Of a stretch of 64,000 nt of DNA, positions 52,958 to 61,690 are shown one piece after another; position 1 is the first letter of the stretch, and each line of letters begins with the position of its first letter. The position numbers and the translations under genes are program-made. This DNA is from RGVD01 sp040403075 (GTDB lineage Bacteria; Bacteroidota; Bacteroidia; UKL13-3), in contig JBBALJ010000001.1 in the NCBI GenBank assembly GCA_040403075.1, positions 32,875 through 96,874 on the forward strand. The letters run 5' to 3'. The notes under the pieces were generated by a model. That model made no database searches and was not told the DNA's origin. It saw nothing but the letters and a program-made list of their open reading frames with translations.

Positions 52958-54898
52958 TTACTCAACTATCATTTTGTTAGTAATTTTATATCCTTCAGTT
53001 TCTACTGAATAAATATAAACACCAGCATTAGCATTGTTCATGTTAACTTCTAAATTATTCAAACCAATTGAATTATTATTGAAATTTTTGCAATAAACAA
53101 CTTGACCAATTAGGTTAGTAACTGTTACAGTTGCATCACCAGCTTGTTTGAAGTTTACAGGTATTATAGTAGATCCATTTGATGGGTTAGGGTAGTTTTG
53201 ACCCACTTCAATTACATTGTTTTTTAATTCTTTAACACCAACCTTTCCTGTCATAACATCAGCAACAGGAATGTTAACATAATACACATTGAAATCACCT
53301 GTTTTTCCTGAGTTATTAGATGCACTGTATAAACCGTTTATAGCGCTTTGCAAGAAAGTGTAATGTAATGAGTTATTAACTGTACGAGCTATTGAACCAA
53401 AAGCATGTTCTTCACCAATTCCAATGAAGCTTGAGGCATTGAAAGCAGTATCAGACCATGTAAGACCATTATCTTTAGAGTAAGATAAATATACATTTCT
53501 GTATTTTCCACCATTTCCATCATCTATAGAAGGATCTTCGTTGATACTTGAAAATAATAAATACATTGTGCCATCAGGACCAATTGTAGCATTAGGCGCA
53601 GAAGTTGCACTTGTATTACCGTATCTAATTCTTGTGAAAACACCAGAAGCAAAATTTAAGTTATATTCACCATTTCCATCAACATCTGGGCTACCAGCTA
53701 CTGAAGTGATTGATGAATCAGGGCGACCTTCATACCAATAATCAATACTATTTTGACCTAAAAATAAAGAGAAGCTGCTGCTAGTAGTATCATCATACAA
53801 AACTAAACCACGACCCCAGAAACAATGAGCTTTATTTTTATCATCTAATACTACATTACAAGTACCGTCAGCAGTTAAAGTAGTATCTACTCTCACAGGA
53901 CTAGGCAATTTCAAAGCACCAATAGGGAATTGTTTGATTACTTTCTTGGTCCAATTGGTTCCGTTATCAGAAGATCTCCATAATGCGATATCATCCGTTA
54001 AATCACATGCCAAAATAGCTACTTCATTACCTCTTACATCAATGCTGTAATTATCGCCACCACCAGACACATATCTAATAGAATCATAACCAGGAAGTGT
54101 TTGATTAACTATATCCCAAGTGTTTGTAGAAACTTTATATCTAGAGAAAACCATTGGTGCTACAACACCAGCTTTTTTAACTCTTTTCTTCTGTGGACCA
54201 GTACTAGATGAATCTGTGTAACTAGCAACAACATACAAATAATCACCAGCAACTTTGGTTCTATTCCATAATACAGAAGGTGAGCTAATATCAGACTCAG
54301 TTAATACGGGTGTACCAGTCCAAGCTGATCCAGGTCCAATACCAGGCTTTCTGTTAAACATTAAACCAGCAGAAGCACCAGCATTTGCGGTTCCTTGAGC
54401 CTTAACAATATGAGACATAATAATTTCCTCATTGGTTGTAGGGTTATATGCATAACAAGGAAATCCAGTACGTTCAGGATCTATTCTTGTAGAAACTTGA
54501 GATAATGGCAACCAATTGGTTCCATTAAAATGTTGGTATCCAGCACCACGAGTAATGTAAGATGCATCCGGTCCGTCAGTAGCTAATGTCCAAATAGCAG
54601 AAATTTTACCATCAGGAAAAACATGAATTCTGTTATAAATAGAAGCATTGGTTTGCTGATCATTTTGAGTTACTCCAATAATCGTAGCCTTAGACATTTT
54701 GTTTAAGCTAGTTTGTTTTGTTTGTCTAGGAATTTCGATTTTCTCAGAAGATGGAACAAACACATCTGAAGCAGTAATTTTCTTTGCAGAAACAGCAGGA
54801 AGATTAGCTGCAGGGAATTTTGATTTTAAAATTTTCGGGGCTTGTGCAAACGTTGCAGAGGCTAATGCCATAAAGCCCATAAGGTAAATTTTTCTCAT
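52958..54898 (-). CDS. Large secreted protein with type IX secretion C-terminal sorting domain
   Basis: The 646-residue protein has a signal peptide (to about residue 18, ending FAQA) and a long repetitive middle region with many Ser/Thr/Asn, including DGTMYLLFSSINEDPS and YLSYSKDNGLTW, suggestive of sialidase/BNR-like beta-propeller blades. The C-terminal about 80 residues are a type A T9SS sorting domain: VGQNYPNPSNGSTIIPV, LIGQVVY and AGVYIYSVETEGYKITNKMIV. It would be exported and anchored on the cell surface. The function of the propeller-like part is unknown. A candidate promoter box lies at 54941-54948. Confidence 0.9.
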   Translation of the reverse strand: MRKIYLMGFMALASATFAQAPKILKSKFPAANLPAVSAKKITASDVFVPSSEKIEIPRQTKQTSLNKMSKATIIGVTQNDQQTNASIYNRIHVFPDGKISAIWTLATDGPDASYITRGAGYQHFNGTNWLPLSQVSTRIDPERTGFPCYAYNPTTNEEIIMSHIVKAQGTANAGASAGLMFNRKPGIGPGSAWTGTPVLTESDISSPSVLWNRTKVAGDYLYVVASYTDSSSTGPQKKRVKKAGVVAPMVFSRYKVSTNTWDIVNQTLPGYDSIRYVSGGGDNYSIDVRGNEVAILACDLTDDIALWRSSDNGTNWTKKVIKQFPIGALKLPSPVRVDTTLTADGTCNVVLDDKNKAHCFWGRGLVLYDDTTSSSFSLFLGQNSIDYWYEGRPDSSITSVAGSPDVDGNGEYNLNFASGVFTRIRYGNTSATSAPNATIGPDGTMYLLFSSINEDPSIDDGNGGKYRNVYLSYSKDNGLTWSDTAFNASSFIGIGEEHAFGSIARTVNNSLHYTFLQSAINGLYSASNNSGKTGDFNVYYVNIPVADVMTGKVGVKELKNNVIEVGQNYPNPSNGSTIIPVNFKQAGDATVTVTNLIGQVVYCKNFNNNSIGLNNLEVNMNNANAGVYIYSVETEGYKITNKMIVE

Positions 54899-54940
54899 AT
54901 TGTTTTATTTAGTTTTTCTTAAAATTACATGAATGGTTGT

Positions 54941-54948
54941 CAAATGTA
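54941..54948 (-). promoter_or_regulatory. Candidate -7 box for the T9SS cargo gene
   Basis: The minus strand reads TACATTTG, matching TAnnTTTG, 43 bp upstream of the start at 54898. No clear -33 TTG was seen at the expected spacing, so the call is tentative. Confidence 0.35.
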
Positions 54949-54984
54949 GAAAAAAGTTTAGTAAAAAAAAGTTTTTAGGTTATG

Positions 54985-56016
54985 TCAGAAAATTTTGACC
55001 AAAAGTTCTTGCATCAAAGCTGTATCACTATTATTAGATGTTCCAATGCCTTTGCTTTTCAAATCATACTCTGCGCAAAGTCTAAGCATCCTTTCAATTC
55101 TATCAGATGTATAGTTTCTAACCATGTTTGATGTGTCTTGAGCTTGATAGTAGCTTAAGCCCAAAGCCGTTTCAATGGCTTTCTTCTCGCTTGCTTGTGC
55201 TTTACTTAGAATGTATGACTTGCTTAACAGATTACTCAATTGGGAAAGAAATGGGATAATTGAAAAATCCTTCGCTTTACTTAGTCTTTGATTTATATAA
55301 AAAGACCTAGCTGTATTACGAGCGCAAATGGCACTTATCAATTCAAAACTATTGAATTCACGACTAATGCCAATATTGGCCTCCACATCTGCATCAGTAA
55401 TAACTTTGTCGGTGGTTTTATTAATCAATAACTTTTCAAGCTCATTGCTAATTTTGCTTAAATCACTTCCTAATGAATCTGCAATTAAAGCAGCTGACTT
55501 TTCATTTATTGAAAAGCCTTTATCCGCCAAATATTTAATAATCCATTTTGGAAGCTGATTATCATATAATTTTTTACTTTCAAAAACTACATATTTTGAA
55601 GCCAACTTATACAGCTTGGTTCGCTTATCTAGCTTCTTACCTTTTAGGTTTATAACCAAAATGGTTGAAGGAACAGGCTTTTCGAAGTATTGCTCAAAGT
55701 CGTCAAGGTTTTTGTACGATTGAGCCTCTTTTAAAATAATCACTTGGTAATTGGCCATCATTGGAAAGCGCTTAGCACTCTCAACTACTTGCCTAATTTC
55801 AGTGTCTTTAGCATACACCACCATTTGATTAAAGCCCTTCTCAGCCTCTGTCAATGCATTTTTCTCAATGAAATCGCTTATCTCATCAATAAAATAAAAT
55901 TCATCACCACTTAGCACATAGATGGGTGCAAACCTTTTGCCCTTAAGGTCTTGTAGTATTTTATGATAATCTAAATTGCTTTCAGACACATGTGCAAATA
56001 ATCGAAGCTTTTGCAC
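54985..56016 (-). CDS. holA: DNA polymerase III subunit delta
   Basis: The 343-residue protein shows the HolA pattern: FAPIYVLSGDEFYFIDEISDFIE at about 31-53, IREVV-like (TEIRQVVESAKRFPMMANYQVIILKEAQ), LVINLKGKKLDKRTKLYK, IAAD-type helix (ALIADSLGSDLSKISNELEKLL) and IGISREFNSFELISAI. It is the clamp-loader subunit that opens the sliding clamp. The N-terminal about 16 residues before DYHKILQDLKGK are longer than usual, but no other in-frame Met precedes the conserved part. The gene is divergent from the HsdR-N-like gene. Confidence 0.93.
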   Translation of the reverse strand: MQKLRLFAHVSESNLDYHKILQDLKGKRFAPIYVLSGDEFYFIDEISDFIEKNALTEAEKGFNQMVVYAKDTEIRQVVESAKRFPMMANYQVIILKEAQSYKNLDDFEQYFEKPVPSTILVINLKGKKLDKRTKLYKLASKYVVFESKKLYDNQLPKWIIKYLADKGFSINEKSAALIADSLGSDLSKISNELEKLLINKTTDKVITDADVEANIGISREFNSFELISAICARNTARSFYINQRLSKAKDFSIIPFLSQLSNLLSKSYILSKAQASEKKAIETALGLSYYQAQDTSNMVRNYTSDRIERMLRLCAEYDLKSKGIGTSNNSDTALMQELLVKIF

Positions 56017-56091
56017 TATATCAAACTAATTAATCAACCAAGTGTGTGAAAAACTAACATAATGATTCATTTATATTGATTTTATTCGTGC

Positions 56092-56544
56092 TTGATGCAA
56101 CTAAACTTTCCTGTATATGATTTTAAAATCACTGACAAAGATGGCAAAAACTATATTTTTGACATTATCAGGAAAAAGAACGTGGTGCTAACACCCGAAG
56201 AGTGGGTAAGGCAGCATATTGTAAGGTTTTTAATTGAAAACGATTACCCTCCATCTCTTATCAGTGTTGAAAGACAGATTACATTTAATCAATTGAAAAA
56301 ACGTTTTGATATTTTAGTTTATAACAATCAGGCTGCGCCAATAATGTTGATTGAATGCAAATCCCCCGAAGTAAAATTAAGTCAGGAAACACTAAACCAA
56401 ATAGCCTTATACAACACCCAATTTAAGGTTGATTATTTATTTATAAGCAATGGTTTAAAACACCTGATTTGTAGGTACGATAAAGATACAAATAAATACA
56501 AAGCTGTAGAAAACTTTCCGATTTGGAATTCGCTTTTAACTTAA
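56092..56544 (+). CDS. Solo type I restriction enzyme R N-terminal-like (PD-(D/E)xK) protein
   Basis: The 150-residue protein has EEWVRQHIVRFLIENDYPPSLI followed by ISVERQI, KKRFDILVYN and MLIECKSPEVKL. The pattern R-D-I, then E-C-K, is the PD-(D/E)xK nuclease core of HSDR_N_2. No helicase domain, methylase or specificity subunit lies near, so it is not a full restriction system. Proteins of this type are common as single genes in Bacteroidota, with unknown function. It is divergent from holA and converges on the nucleoside transporter gene with a 4-bp overlap. Confidence 0.85.
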   Translation: MMQLNFPVYDFKITDKDGKNYIFDIIRKKNVVLTPEEWVRQHIVRFLIENDYPPSLISVERQITFNQLKKRFDILVYNNQAAPIMLIECKSPEVKLSQETLNQIALYNTQFKVDYLFISNGLKHLICRYDKDTNKYKAVENFPIWNSLLT

Positions 56545-57821
56545 TACATAATTCCAGCCAAAGTTGCTGAAAGATATGAAGCTAAAGTACCACACAATAA
56601 AGCTCTAAAACCTAGTCGAGCTAAGTCTGAACGCCTTTCTGGAGCCAACTCCCCTATCCCACCTACTTGTATGGCAATAGAACTGAAATTAGCAAAACCA
56701 CATAGCGCAAAACTGGCAATAATTATAGATTTAGGTTGCATTACATGTTGAGCAATCATAGGTGTTAATTGTGAGTAGGCTACAAATTCATTGATTACTA
56801 TTTTACTTCCCATCAAACCACCCACAATAAATGTATCTTGGCTTGGAACACCCATGGCAAAAGCAAATATTGAAAAAACAGAACCAAAAATGGTATTCAA
56901 GCTTAAATGGTTGATATCAATGCCTATTGAACTTAGGTTTAATCCAGTAGTGGCTAACAAGATACCAATTTTAGCAAGTATCATATTAACCAATGCAATC
57001 AAAGCAATGAAACCAATCAACATGGCTATTACATTTAATGACACTTTCAAACCATCGCTAGCACCATGACTAATGGCGTCTAGTAAATTGGCATGAGATT
57101 TTTTTACTTCTAATTTCACTGCACCTTTGGTAGCAGATTCTTCGGTTTCAGGATAAACTATTTTTGAAATAACCAAAGCTGCAGGAGCTGCCATTATGCT
57201 TGCTGCCAAGAGATAAGGAGCTGGCACTCCCATTGAAATATACACCGCCATTACACCACCAGCAATACAAGCCATACTACCACTCATACTAGCTAACAAT
57301 TCACTCATAGTCATGGTACTTAAATAAGGTTTAATCATAATTTGAGCTTCTACCTGACCTACAAATGCACTTGCCACATTGGATAGAGCTTCACTTCCGC
57401 TTACTCTCATCAAAGTATGAACTATTCTAGCAAAAAAGGAAACAATGATTTGCATCAAACCAATGTGATAAGCAATGTTTACCAATACCGCCACAAAAAT
57501 GATGGTTGGCATAATCTTGAACATAAACAAGAAGCTATACTGATCACCAAAAATAGGCTTCAACAATTCTGGTTTAATCAAACCTCCGAAAACAAATTCT
57601 CCGCCTTTATCGGCTAATTGAAGTAATTGCTCTATTTTATGCCCAACCCACGCAAATAAATTTTGACCGGGCGCAGTTTTCAAAATAAATAAGGCCAATA
57701 GCAATTGTAATCCAAGACCACTAAATACCAATCTATAGTTTATTGCTTTTCGATTATTAGAAAACAAAAAGGCAATTGCCAATATTAATATTATTCCAAA
57801 TACTCCGGTAAATCTTTCCAT
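56541..57821 (-). CDS. CNT-family concentrative nucleoside transporter (NupC-like)
   Basis: The 426-residue polytopic protein has RLVFSGLGLQLLLALFILKTAPG, GEFVFGG, FKIMPTIIFVAVLVNIAYHIG, GSEALSNVASAFVGQVEAQIMIKPYL and the C-terminal CGFANFSSIAIQVGGIGELAPERR, all typical of CNT proteins. These use a sodium or proton gradient to take up nucleosides. The gene is cotranscribed with the bifunctional-nuclease-family gene, which lies 3 bp upstream. Confidence 0.93.
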   Translation of the reverse strand: MERFTGVFGIILILAIAFLFSNNRKAINYRLVFSGLGLQLLLALFILKTAPGQNLFAWVGHKIEQLLQLADKGGEFVFGGLIKPELLKPIFGDQYSFLFMFKIMPTIIFVAVLVNIAYHIGLMQIIVSFFARIVHTLMRVSGSEALSNVASAFVGQVEAQIMIKPYLSTMTMSELLASMSGSMACIAGGVMAVYISMGVPAPYLLAASIMAAPAALVISKIVYPETEESATKGAVKLEVKKSHANLLDAISHGASDGLKVSLNVIAMLIGFIALIALVNMILAKIGILLATTGLNLSSIGIDINHLSLNTIFGSVFSIFAFAMGVPSQDTFIVGGLMGSKIVINEFVAYSQLTPMIAQHVMQPKSIIIASFALCGFANFSSIAIQVGGIGELAPERRSDLARLGFRALLCGTLASYLSATLAGIMY

Positions 57822-57824
57822 AGT

Positions 57825-58427
57825 TTACTTGTTTTTCTTGTTGTTTATTTCATCACGAATCCTGGCTGCAAGGGCATAATCCTCCACTTTCAGGGCTTCA
57901 TCTAATTGTCTGTTTAATTCTTCCACACTCATTGAAGACATATTCTTCTTAATTTCAACAATTGGGTTATCTTCATCATCCTCTTCGTCATCAAGCATAT
58001 CTGGCATATTGGGACTTTCGTCATTCACTTCTATGCCTGCTTGTTCCATAATATCCTCGTAGGTGTAAATGGGACATTTGAAGCGAACAGCTAATGCAAT
58101 AGAATCACTTGTTCGGGCATCAATTTCGCGCATTTCGCCATTTTGTTCACATATTAGTTTGGCGTGAAAAACACCCTCGTGCAAGTTGTAGATGATAATT
58201 TCGACTATTTGAATTTCAAATTGCTTGCAAAAATTAAGAAATAAATCGTGTGTCATAGGCCTAAAAGGCACAATTTTTTCAATCTCAATCGCAATGGCCT
58301 GCGCCTCAAAACTACCGATAACAATGGGTAAACGCCTAGTTCCATTGCTCTCTCCAAGTATTAATGTATAAGAACCACTGCTGGTTCCAGTGCTTAATCC
58401 TAATACGTTAAGCTTAATTCTACTCAT
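57825..58427 (-). CDS. Bifunctional nuclease (DUF151) family protein with UVR-like tail
   Basis: The 200-residue protein has the DUF151 pattern: LPIVIGSFEAQAIAIEIE, RPMTHDLF, FHAKLICE, and EIDARTSDSIALAVRFKCPIY. A short acidic linker (DEEDDEDNP) leads to a UVR-type helical segment (EELNRQLDEALKVEDYALAARIRDEI), which mediates protein-protein contact in UvrB/UvrC. The family has been described as having DNase and RNase activity, but its role in Bacteroidota is unknown. It is divergent from the bactofilin gene and lies upstream of the nucleoside transporter. Confidence 0.9.
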   Translation of the reverse strand: MSRIKLNVLGLSTGTSSGSYTLILGESNGTRRLPIVIGSFEAQAIAIEIEKIVPFRPMTHDLFLNFCKQFEIQIVEIIIYNLHEGVFHAKLICEQNGEMREIDARTSDSIALAVRFKCPIYTYEDIMEQAGIEVNDESPNMPDMLDDEEDDEDNPIVEIKKNMSSMSVEELNRQLDEALKVEDYALAARIRDEINNKKNK

Positions 58428-58547
58428 TACTAATATTCCTTCTTCTATGAGCTAACGAATTAACTAAAAAATATTTTGTATAAGCAAACATTTTTAATAA
58501 CACCTATGCACAGATGAAACAAATATGGCTTTTTTTGATTTTTTTGG

Positions 58548-58579
58548 TATTTTTGTTATGAAATAACAAGTAAGGAGAG
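58548..58579 (+). promoter_or_regulatory. Promoter box and strong Shine-Dalgarno of the bactofilin gene
   Basis: TATTTTTG at 58548-58555 matches TAnnTTTG and lies 29 bp upstream of the start codon. AAGGAGAG at 58572-58579 is a near-perfect Shine-Dalgarno with 5 bp before the ATG at 58585. Strong SD sites are uncommon in this window, so this gene may be translated at high level. No clear -33 motif was identified. Confidence 0.5.
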
Positions 58580-58584
58580 AGATT

Positions 58585-59016
58585 ATGACGGTGTTTAAAT
58601 CATCAAAAAGTGCCACTTTCAACCCTCAGGAAATAAACATTATTAACTCTGGGACAAGTATACATGGTGATGTGCAATCGGAAGGAGATTTGCGCATTGA
58701 CGGAACAGTGAAGGGAAATATTGAAGTTAAAACCAAATTGGTTCTTGGGCCTTCTAGCAAAGTGGAAGGTAATATCAAAGCACAAAACTGCGATATATCG
58801 GGCAATGTAACGGGTAATGTAAATATTGCTGAGCTATTGACGGTAAAGGCTACAGCAAGTATTACTGGAGATATTAATTCAACCAAACTGATTATTGAAT
58901 CAGGTGCTGAGTTTAATGGCAAAAGCACCATGGGAATTAGCAAAGCCACCTCTAATGGTCACCAAAAACCTGTAAACCCAATTGATGTAAAACCAGCAGT
59001 AAAAGTTGAAAACTAA
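58585..59016 (+). CDS. Bactofilin (polymer-forming cytoskeletal protein)
   Basis: The 143-residue protein has a flexible N-terminus, then the bactofilin beta-helix: TSIHGDVQSEGDLRIDGTVKGNIEV at about 26-50, KLVLGPSSKVEGNIKAQNCDISGNV and further repeats to about 118. A disordered basic C-terminus follows. It polymerises without nucleotides and often organises cell-wall enzymes. An M23 peptidase, a common bactofilin partner elsewhere, lies in the window at 62149-63981 but not next to it. Its 3' end overlaps atpZ by 11 bp. Confidence 0.93.
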   Translation: MTVFKSSKSATFNPQEINIINSGTSIHGDVQSEGDLRIDGTVKGNIEVKTKLVLGPSSKVEGNIKAQNCDISGNVTGNVNIAELLTVKATASITGDINSTKLIIESGAEFNGKSTMGISKATSNGHQKPVNPIDVKPAVKVEN

Positions 59017-59233
59017 TACTGAACCCAAGGATAAGTCAGAGAAATTTAGATCCATTGTAAAATATAGCAATATTGCCTTTCAAATGATTGGCATTATTGT
59101 GATTGGGACTTTCTCGGGATTTTGGTTAGATAAGTATTTTCAATTCAAGTTCCCCATTTTCACTATTGTACTAATACTCCTTTCACTATTTGGAGCTATC
59201 TATTCTGTGGTAAGAGAATTTCTGAAGAAATAA
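59006..59233 (+). CDS. atpZ: AtpZ/AtpI-like small membrane protein
   Basis: The 75-residue protein has two membrane helices (about 21-41 and 48-69) with FQMIGIIVIGTFSGFWLDKYFQFKFPIFTIV between, the AtpZ pattern. AtpZ is thought to be a magnesium or calcium transport helper of the F-type ATP synthase. In many Bacteroidota a bactofilin and AtpZ precede the atpBEFHAG operon; here the next gene is a convergent MazG-like gene, so the operon continues elsewhere or the order is broken. Confidence 0.85.
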   Translation: MKTNTEPKDKSEKFRSIVKYSNIAFQMIGIIVIGTFSGFWLDKYFQFKFPIFTIVLILLSLFGAIYSVVREFLKK

Positions 59234-59560
59234 TCACTTCAATTTATCATTGTTTTTGTGTCTAAGCTCATCCCTCTTGGTTTTCTTAGCCATATTTTTT
59301 TCGAAAGCTTCAGTCAGATTGACTCCTGTTTGATTGGCAAGGCAGATCAAAACCCACATGACATCAGCCATTTCATCGGCCATATCTATATTTTTATCGC
59401 TTTCTTTAAAACTCTGTTCGCCATATTTCCTGGCCATAATTCTGGCTAACTCCCCCACTTCTTCCATCAAAATGGCGGTGTTTGTTAATTCATTAAAATA
59501 CCTAACCCCAACAGTTTTTATCCAATAATCTACCTGGGCTTGTGCTTCTTCTATTGTCAT
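59234..59560 (-). CDS. MazG-like nucleotide pyrophosphohydrolase
   Basis: The 108-residue all-helical protein has EEVGELARIMARKYGEQSF and DMADEMADVMWVLICLANQ. These place the EExxE and ExxD acidic metal-binding motifs of the MazG fold in order. It hydrolyses nucleoside triphosphates, often non-canonical ones, to monophosphates and pyrophosphate. The gene follows dtd by 2 bp, and rsgA lies just upstream; this three-gene order is common in Bacteroidota. Confidence 0.88.
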   Translation of the reverse strand: MTIEEAQAQVDYWIKTVGVRYFNELTNTAILMEEVGELARIMARKYGEQSFKESDKNIDMADEMADVMWVLICLANQTGVNLTEAFEKNMAKKTKRDELRHKNNDKLK

Positions 59561-59562
59561 TG

Positions 59563-60015
59563 TTATTCTTTGTTTTTGGTATCAATTATTATTGTTACAG
59601 GACCATCATTAACCAAACTCACTTTCATATCGGCACCAAACTCTCCTGTTTGAATGGGCTTTCCTAATTCCTTCTCAAATTGGGTGATGCATTTGTGATA
59701 TATAGGTATGGCAAAATCGGGTTTTGATGCTCTGATGTATGAAGGTCTATTGCCCTTTTTGGTGGATGCATGTAAGGTAAATTGACTTATCAATAATAGC
59801 TCTGCATTCAAATCTTTAATAGATATATTCATCACACCTGATTCGTCATTGCAAATCCTAAGGTTTACAATCTTGGTGCAAAGCCAAACAATATCCTCAT
59901 CTGTATCTGCGTCTTCAATACCCAATAAAACCAATAAGCCTTGGCCTATTGAGCCTATGACATTGCCATATACCTTCACTTGCGCCTCTGAAACTCTTTG
60001 AATAACTGCCTTCAT
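59563..60015 (-). CDS. dtd: D-aminoacyl-tRNA deacylase
   Basis: The 150-residue protein matches Dtd along its length: MKAVIQRVSEAQVKVYG at the start, GLLVLLGIEDADTDED, KIVNLRICNDESGVMNISI, LLISQFTLHASTKKGNRPSY (the SQFTL catalytic block) and TGEFGADMKVSLVNDGPVTIII with GxP-type Gly-Pro. It removes D-amino acids mischarged on tRNA. It lies 3 bp downstream of rsgA and is cotranscribed with it. Confidence 0.96.
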   Translation of the reverse strand: MKAVIQRVSEAQVKVYGNVIGSIGQGLLVLLGIEDADTDEDIVWLCTKIVNLRICNDESGVMNISIKDLNAELLLISQFTLHASTKKGNRPSYIRASKPDFAIPIYHKCITQFEKELGKPIQTGEFGADMKVSLVNDGPVTIIIDTKNKE

Positions 60016-60018
60016 AAA

Positions 60019-60942
60019 CTATTCGTAAATATCATCATTGCTCATGATGCTTAAATAACTTTGATACCTTTCTGGGCTAATCACATTTTCCTCCACAGCT
60101 TTTATGATTGAACAGCCAGGTTCATTCATGTGTTTGCAATTGTTAAACTTACATTTACCAATATAGGATTTCATTTCTTTGAAATAATGAGAAATCTCAC
60201 GGTCATCAAAATCAACCAATCCAAATTCTCTTATTCCTGGGGTATCTATGATATATCCGCCAAATGATAAGGGATGCATTTCGGCAAATGTTGTAGTATG
60301 CTGACCTTTGAAAGAATAGCTTGAAATATCACCCGTTTTAATGTTCAAAGCAGGCTCTATGGCATTTAACAATGAGGATTTACCCACACCCGAATGACCA
60401 CTTACTAAAGTTGTTTTGCCTTCAAGTAGATTCTTCACTTCATCCAAACCAATATTGTTTTTTACAGATGTTTTGATGCAGGGATATCCAATATTGTGTT
60501 GATACAATTCAATGGTTTCATTCAGCAAATCTTCCATCTCATTAGTAAACAAATCAAGTTTATTAAAAACTATGGTAGTTGGAATGTGATATGCTTCGGC
60601 TGTCATTAAAAACCTATCAATAAAACCTAGTGATGTCTTAGGAAAAGCCAAGGTTACCATCAATAAAGCCTGATCAATATTAGCGGCTATAATGTGGGTT
60701 TGTTTAGATAGATTATTCGCCTTTCTGATGATATAATTCTTACGGTCATGTATTTTATGGATGACGCCATTCTCATTACTTTGTTCTATTTCAAAATCCA
60801 CCACATCGCCAACAGTTACTGGGTTTGTGTGTTTAATTCCTTGTAACCTAAACTTTCCTTTGATACGACAAGAAACAATTTCTCCATCATCCTTGCGAAC
60901 CATGTACCAACTTCCCGTAGATTTTATTACAATACCCTGCAT
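60019..60942 (-). CDS. rsgA: Ribosome small-subunit-dependent GTPase A
   Basis: The 307-residue protein has an N-terminal OB fold, then a circularly permuted GTPase: FNKLDL (G4) comes before GHSGVGKSSLLN (G1), with FKGQHTTTFAEM and DTPGIREFGL (G3). A C-terminal zinc finger has CKFNNCKHMNEPGC. This order and the zinc motif are diagnostic of RsgA, which helps mature the 30S subunit. Its start codon overlaps the crcB stop by one base. Confidence 0.97.
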   Translation of the reverse strand: MQGIVIKSTGSWYMVRKDDGEIVSCRIKGKFRLQGIKHTNPVTVGDVVDFEIEQSNENGVIHKIHDRKNYIIRKANNLSKQTHIIAANIDQALLMVTLAFPKTSLGFIDRFLMTAEAYHIPTTIVFNKLDLFTNEMEDLLNETIELYQHNIGYPCIKTSVKNNIGLDEVKNLLEGKTTLVSGHSGVGKSSLLNAIEPALNIKTGDISSYSFKGQHTTTFAEMHPLSFGGYIIDTPGIREFGLVDFDDREISHYFKEMKSYIGKCKFNNCKHMNEPGCSIIKAVEENVISPERYQSYLSIMSNDDIYE

Positions 60943-61307
60943 TAAGATTTAATTGAATACCCCATATAGGCAGCAAAAATGCCTAATACATTTGAAACTA
61001 CCACATATAACAAGGCTTGTAATACAAACTTTTCTTTAAACATGTTTATTACTTCGATGCTAAAAGATGAAAAAGTAGTAAAGCCACCTAACACACCCAC
61101 AATGGCAAAAAGTCTGATGTTATCGGGGTCTGCATTTTTTGTTAGTTGAAATGAAAGCAAACCAATACAAAAGCACCCTATTATATTCACTAAAAAAGTA
61201 TTAATTGGAAATGAAATTCCAGTAAAGTCTTTGCACAATAAACCCACTACATACCTTGCCATAGAACCAATGGCACCGCCCAAGCCAACTAACAAAACTG
61301 ATTTCAT
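60942..61307 (-). CDS. crcB: Fluoride ion channel CrcB (Fluc)
   Basis: The frame is open from 61424, but M40 (61307) is the conserved start MKSVLLVGLGGAIGSMARYV. This gives 121 residues, the usual length, and avoids overlap with the next gene. It has four membrane helices and the signature TFLVNIIGCFCIG, then GVLGGFTTFSSFSIEVI with the conserved GGxTTFSTF-like motif. CrcB forms a dimeric fluoride exporter. No fluoride riboswitch was recognised upstream. Confidence 0.93.
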   Translation of the reverse strand: MKSVLLVGLGGAIGSMARYVVGLLCKDFTGISFPINTFLVNIIGCFCIGLLSFQLTKNADPDNIRLFAIVGVLGGFTTFSSFSIEVINMFKEKFVLQALLYVVVSNVLGIFAAYMGYSIKS

Positions 61308-61392
61308 AAAATATTTGAGGGCAAGATAAGCTTGTGTGGTATTTGAAACAAGAAATAGAAAAAAATTGAAATGAATTCCGAAGTAAGAAAAT

Positions 61393-61668
61393 TTACACTT
61401 GAGAATTATGCGCCAACAAGCCATCTTTGGTAGCTAGATAGGAATAAGCATGCATGTTATCGCTATCATACATGAAACTTCGGACATAATCCTGCTTGGC
61501 ATCATCCCAAAGCATGGCTACTACATATTTCTTGGAGATTAAACTTTTAAGACAATCGGCCACAACACTTGGAGGATAGTTTACTTCTTCGAGAATCTTG
61601 TCAAAAGGCTCTACAAAGTAAATGCTATTTAAAATATCATAGTCAATTTCGGTCAATTCGTATATCAT
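61393..61668 (-). CDS. Small hypothetical protein, possibly winged-helix-like
   Basis: The 91-residue protein is not recognised. It starts MIYELTEIDYDILNSIYFVEPF, then has alternating helices (FDKILEEVNYPPSVVADCLKSLISKKYVVAML) with the spacing of a winged helix-turn-helix, and a short two-strand-like tail ending ATKDGLLAHNS. Such small proteins are seen beside peroxiredoxin genes in Bacteroidota, but no function is known to me. It lies 85 bp upstream of the chosen crcB start and 22 bp downstream of bcp. Confidence 0.7.
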   Translation of the reverse strand: MIYELTEIDYDILNSIYFVEPFDKILEEVNYPPSVVADCLKSLISKKYVVAMLWDDAKQDYVRSFMYDSDNMHAYSYLATKDGLLAHNSQV

Positions 61669-61690
61669 AAATGGCTACGAAAATATAATA

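Noticed and set aside
56092..56544. A type I restriction-modification or other defence island around the HsdR-N-like gene.
   Set aside because: The neighbours are holA, a nucleoside transporter and housekeeping genes; no methylase, specificity subunit or helicase is present.
58603..58949. Minus-strand frames of 60 and 107 codons opposite the bactofilin gene.
   Set aside because: The plus-strand bactofilin has a strong Shine-Dalgarno, clear beta-helix repeats and correct family length; the opposite frames have neither.
60942..61424. The long crcB frame starting at 61424.
   Set aside because: The first 39 residues do not resemble CrcB, overlap the next gene, and M40 gives the conserved start and the normal protein length.
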